From positions 1-64,000 of the forward strand of contig NZ_JABMIJ010000007.1 in the NCBI RefSeq assembly GCF_014885015.1: a stretch of 64,000 nucleotides of DNA, written 5' to 3'. Source of the stretch: Spirabiliibacterium falconis (GTDB lineage: Bacteria; Pseudomonadota; Gammaproteobacteria; Enterobacterales; Pasteurellaceae). Below the pieces are notes generated by a model that was not told the origin of the DNA, did no database searches, and saw nothing but the letters and a program-made list of their open reading frames with translations. The position numbers were made by a program, and so were the translations under genes. Shown here in pieces: positions 61,009-64,000 of the stretch. Position 1 is the first letter of the stretch, and each line of letters starts with the position of its first letter.

Positions 61009-62379
61009 TTATTGACGCAAGAGGTCTAAAATTTCTTTTGTTTTTTGCTCCATGAGTGCTTTATCGCCACGGGTTTCGAGGTTAAGGCGTACCACAGGCT
61101 CAGTATTTGAACTACGCAAATTAAAACGCCACTCTGGATACTCAATGCTGATACCATCAATTTCATCGACACTTATTGCACCTTGTTCATAGTGTGCACG
61201 GACACGAGCAATCGCGGCTTTGGCATCTTGTAATTTGCTGTTAATTTCGCCTGGCGATGGGTAAGTTTCTAGACGGTCACCTACTAATTGACCGAGTGAT
61301 TTTCCTGTCGTGCACAGCAACTCAGCCGCAAGCAACCACGGAATCATACCGCTATCGCAATAGAAGAAATCACGGAAATAGTGGTGTGCGCTCATTTCCC
61401 CACCGTAAACTGCATCGACTGCACGCATTTTTTCTTTAATGAAAGAGTGCCCTGATTTAGACATGACTGGTTCTCCACCTAACTCTTCCACTAATTCGAC
61501 TGTATTCCAAATTAAACGCGGATCATAGATGATTTTTGCACCCTGATTTTTTTGTAAGAAGGCTTGAGCGAGCAAACCAACAACATAATAACCTTCAATA
61601 AACGTGGCATTTTCGTCGAACAAGAAGCAACGGTCAAAATCGCCATCAAAGGCGATCCCCATATCCGCCTCATTTGATAAAACCGCATCAATTGTATCTT
61701 GGCGATTTTCGTGTAATAACGGGTTAGGAATACCGTGTGGAAATGTGCCATCAGGATCATTATAAACCTTGATAAATTCCACAGGTAACCCTTTGGCTTT
61801 AAAACGTTTTTCTAATTCATCAACTACATGACCTGCCGCACCATTACCTGAGTTCACAACTAATTTCAGTGGTTTTTTCTTGAAATTTTCTAAATCAATA
61901 TAGGTTAAAAGATGATCCACATATTCTTGTAAAACAGAATGCTGTTTATATTCGCCGCGTTTTTCAACGGCTGGGAAATTATTTTCCTCCGCCAGACGTT
62001 GAATATCCGCCAAACCACTGTCAGCACTGATTGGACGAGAGCCTGCACGCACAAATTTTAAACCGTTATAGTCCATTGGATTATGGCTAGCCGTGACTTC
62101 AATACCCCCATCTGTACCTAAAAATGACGTGGCAAAATAGATTTCCTCTGTTCCTGTCAATCCAAGATCAATGACATCCACACCTGCATCAAGCAAGCCA
62201 TTGGTCAACGCACTTTTAAGCTCTTTTGAGCTTAACCGTACATCGCCCCCAACCACCACATTTTTCGGTTGTAAGAATTGCCCAAACGCACGACCAATGC
62301 GATAAGCAATATCTTCATTTAGCTCATCACCAAGACGACCACGTACATCATATGCTTTAAAACAGGTTAATTTTGTCAT
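61009..62379 (-). CDS. manB: Phosphomannomutase/phosphoglucomutase family enzyme
   Basis: This enzyme moves phosphate between C6 and C1 of a hexose, most likely mannose. The 456-residue protein has the catalytic phosphoserine loop [13 protein letters not shown] near 97-109, the metal motif DGDFDRC near 242 and the sugar-binding GEMSAHHYF near 325, as in the CpsG/ManB branch. Length equals that of E. coli CpsG. The ATG at 62379 is preferred to the longer frame at 62397. Phosphoglucosamine mutase (GlmM) is less likely on motif grounds. It lies 22 bases after csrA. Confidence 0.88.
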   Translation of the reverse strand: MTKLTCFKAYDVRGRLGDELNEDIAYRIGRAFGQFLQPKNVVVGGDVRLSSKELKSALTNGLLDAGVDVIDLGLTGTEEIYFATSFLGTDGGIEVTASHNPMDYNGLKFVRAGSRPISADSGLADIQRLAEENNFPAVEKRGEYKQHSVLQEYVDHLLTYIDLENFKKKPLKLVVNSGNGAAGHVVDELEKRFKAKGLPVEFIKVYNDPDGTFPHGIPNPLLHENRQDTIDAVLSNEADMGIAFDGDFDRCFLFDENATFIEGYYVVGLLAQAFLQKNQGAKIIYDPRLIWNTVELVEELGGEPVMSKSGHSFIKEKMRAVDAVYGGEMSAHHYFRDFFYCDSGMIPWLLAAELLCTTGKSLGQLVGDRLETYPSPGEINSKLQDAKAAIARVRAHYEQGAISVDEIDGISIEYPEWRFNLRSSNTEPVVRLNLETRGDKALMEQKTKEILDLLRQ

Positions 62380-62401
62380 TTTCGTACTCCAATACATTCA
62401 A

Positions 62402-62587
62402 TTACACAGTTTCATTTTTTTCTTCTGCTTCTTTAAGCCGAAGATAAATTTCTTCTCGATGCACCGCAACCTCTTTCGGTGCATTCACACCAATTTTCAC
62501 TTGATTGCCACGCACACTTAAAATGGATATTGAGATGTCTTCGCCAATCAGCAAGTTCTCGCCAACTTTTCTTGTTAGAATGAGCAT
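62402..62587 (-). CDS. csrA: Carbon storage regulator CsrA
   Basis: CsrA is a small RNA-binding protein that blocks or stabilises mRNAs at GGA motifs, controlling carbon use and virulence functions. The 61-residue protein starts [20 protein letters not shown] and includes [22 protein letters not shown] lies just before the ATG at 62587; the long upstream frame is not part of the gene. It follows alaS, as in most gammaproteobacteria. Confidence 0.95.
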   Translation of the reverse strand: MLILTRKVGENLLIGEDISISILSVRGNQVKIGVNAPKEVAVHREEIYLRLKEAEEKNETV

Positions 62588-62699
62588 ATCTCCGTCTCTA
62601 GCTGTGGGGTTAGTCATTAATTTGTCATAAGTTGATAATACTTTATTTAATAAAAAAAAGAGATGAGCAAAAGTATAAAATGTGCGGTAGTACACAAAA

Positions 62700-62725
62700 T
62701 AAAAGCAGGTTTCCCTGCTTTTATG
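62700..62725 (-). terminator. Intrinsic terminator between alaS and csrA
   Basis: AAAAGCAGG and CCTGCTTTT pair across a 4-base loop and a T-rich tract follows on the minus strand. It separates alaS from csrA, which must then have its own promoter in 62588-62700. Confidence 0.8.
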
Positions 62726-62728
62726 AAT

Positions 62729-64000
62729 TTAGACCTTACTTAGTTTGGTTTCTAGCCACGTTTTAGCACAACTTAATGCGATCGGAATATCGTCCACCTG
62801 GCTTCCACCCGCCATGGCTAAATCAGGACGCCCGCCACCTTTACCACCAACTGCTTGTGCCATGACGTTAACAAGTTCCCCAGCTTTAACATTAGCTGTT
62901 AAATCACTGGTAACCCCTACAATCAAGTTCACTTTACTGTCAACTACGCTGGCAAACGCCACCACACCTGAGCCAAGTTGATTTTTTAAATCATCCACCA
63001 GTGTACGCAACGCTTTCGCATCAACGCCGTCGAGCTTATGCAAAATCACTTTTATGCCCGCAATGTCTTGATACTGCTTCGCCAAATTATGGCCTGCTTG
63101 CAGTGCGGCTTGCTCTTGTAATTGTTGCAAAGTTTTTTCATTGCGCTTATTGCGCTCAAGCAAGTGTTGCACTTTCTCGATTAAGCTATTGCTATCTGCT
63201 TTAAGCAGATCCGCACTTTGTTGTAAAATCTGCTGTTGCTGATGTAGCCAATTCATCGCATTTTGCCCTGTCACAGCTTCAATTCGGCGAATACCTGCCG
63301 CAATAGCCCCTTCAGAAATAATCTTGAACAAGCCAATATCGCCTGTGCGTTTAGCGTGGATGCCACCACACAATTCAGTGGAGAAATCCCCCATACTCAG
63401 CACACGCACGCGATCGCCATATTTTTCACCAAATAGTGCCATTGCGCCTTTCGCTTTCGCTGCCTCAATATCCATGATGTCCGTCTCTATGAGATAATTT
63501 GACCGCACTTTAGCATTCACTAAGTTTTCAATTTCAACGAGTTGCGCTTTACTAATCGCTTCAGGTTGTGAGAAGTCAAACCGCAAAATGCTATCCGACA
63601 CCAAAGAACCCTTTTGGGTCACATGGGTGCCGAGCACTTGACGCAACGCAGCGTGCAATAAATGGGTTGCAGAATGATTAAGTGCGGTTGCATGACGACG
63701 CTCACCATCAACTTCGGCATGTAGCTGCTGACCAAGCAAAATAGTACCTTGCGTAACCTCGCCGATATGCCCAAACACTTTGCCGTATTTTTGCGTATCT
63801 TTTACTGCAAACTGCACACCATCTGCCGACAATTGACCCCTGTCACCAATCTGCCCACCTGATTCACCATAAAATGGGGTGCGATCGAGCACTACAACGC
63901 CACCTTGACCAACCTCTAACTGATCCACTGCCTTGCCATCATGGAAAATCGCAATCACATTGGCATGCCCTTGTGCTTGCGTATACCCCTCAAACTGCGT
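62729..64000 (-). CDS. alaS: Alanyl-tRNA synthetase, 3' part
   Basis: AlaRS attaches alanine to its tRNA. The window holds the C-terminal 423 codons; the frame stays open to the right edge ([14 protein letters not shown]...). Visible are the editing domain with [16 protein letters not shown] (HxxxH zinc ligands), [13 protein letters not shown] (the CxxxH ligands) and the C-terminal dimerisation domain ending [13 protein letters not shown]. The catalytic N-terminal half is outside the window. Confidence 0.96.
   Translation of the reverse strand, partial: TQFEGYTQAQGHANVIAIFHDGKAVDQLEVGQGGVVVLDRTPFYGESGGQIGDRGQLSADGVQFAVKDTQKYGKVFGHIGEVTQGTILLGQQLHAEVDGERRHATALNHSATHLLHAALRQVLGTHVTQKGSLVSDSILRFDFSQPEAISKAQLVEIENLVNAKVRSNYLIETDIMDIEAAKAKGAMALFGEKYGDRVRVLSMGDFSTELCGGIHAKRTGDIGLFKIISEGAIAAGIRRIEAVTGQNAMNWLHQQQQILQQSADLLKADSNSLIEKVQHLLERNKRNEKTLQQLQEQAALQAGHNLAKQYQDIAGIKVILHKLDGVDAKALRTLVDDLKNQLGSGVVAFASVVDSKVNLIVGVTSDLTANVKAGELVNVMAQAVGGKGGGRPDLAMAGGSQVDDIPIALSCAKTWLETKLSKV

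Overview
The window is chromosomal DNA from a member of the Pasteurellaceae. The main evidence is the very frequent 9-bp uptake signal AAGTGCGGT and its complement ACCGCACTT. By eye I count about 100 copies, in both orientations, inside and between genes. Gene content and gene order (alaS-csrA, dsbC-recJ-mtnN, pepQ-yigZ-hemG, rplU-rpmA-obgE, waaA-coaD) also fit this family. I cannot name a species. I saw no insertion sequence, prophage or CRISPR array.

Layout. 1-5.1 kb: the start of an exported protein gene cut by the window edge, then a complete type I secretion operon (TolC-like, ABC exporter, HlyD-like) of the adhesin-exporting LapEBC kind. 5.2-7.1 kb: trmB, yggL, yggT. 7.2-9.9 kb: anaerobic ribonucleotide reductase nrdDG behind an FNR-like site and a textbook pair of NrdR boxes. 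9.9-17.3 kb: tetrathionate respiration, with ttrBCA divergent from the ttrSR two-component system across a perfect FNR palindrome. 17.4-20.2 kb: hemG, yigZ, pepQ, tusA. 20.2-31.1 kb: xylose uptake and catabolism (xylR, xylFGH, xylA, xylB), interrupted by an nhaC-type antiporter and a MalY/PatB-type lyase. 31.1-41.2 kb: housekeeping genes (trmL, mutM, coaD) and lipooligosaccharide genes (waaA, a two-domain glycosyltransferase, a phosphoethanolamine-transferase-like gene), a lipoprotein, queH and ispB. 41.4-46 kb: rplU, rpmA, a DMT permease, obgE, a DASS transporter and two tRNAs. 46.2-57.1 kb: folD, a damaged lipoprotein gene, cysS, ppiB, xerD, a Dyp peroxidase, grxB, mtnN, a DsbA-like protein, recJ, dsbC and a formate/nitrite-type channel. 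57.3-64 kb: prfB with its programmed frameshift, lysS, galU, a phosphomannomutase gene, csrA and the 3' part of alaS.

How the genes work together. The accessory content fits a facultative host-associated bacterium. It appears to respire tetrathionate and make deoxynucleotides without oxygen under FNR control, take up and use xylose, decorate lipooligosaccharide, and export a large protein whose gene is probably just outside the left edge.

Transcription ends are often marked by pairs of uptake signals in inverted orientation, which form terminator-like hairpins. Uptake signals are absent from ttrB-ttrS-ttrR and from the phosphoethanolamine transferase/lipoprotein segment, and sparse in the type I secretion operon. 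A GC-rich patch covers the damaged lipoprotein gene and cysS. I see no clearly novel system. The most useful leads are the ttr control region, the uptake-signal deserts, the hairpins inside the xylose operons and the broken lipoprotein gene.
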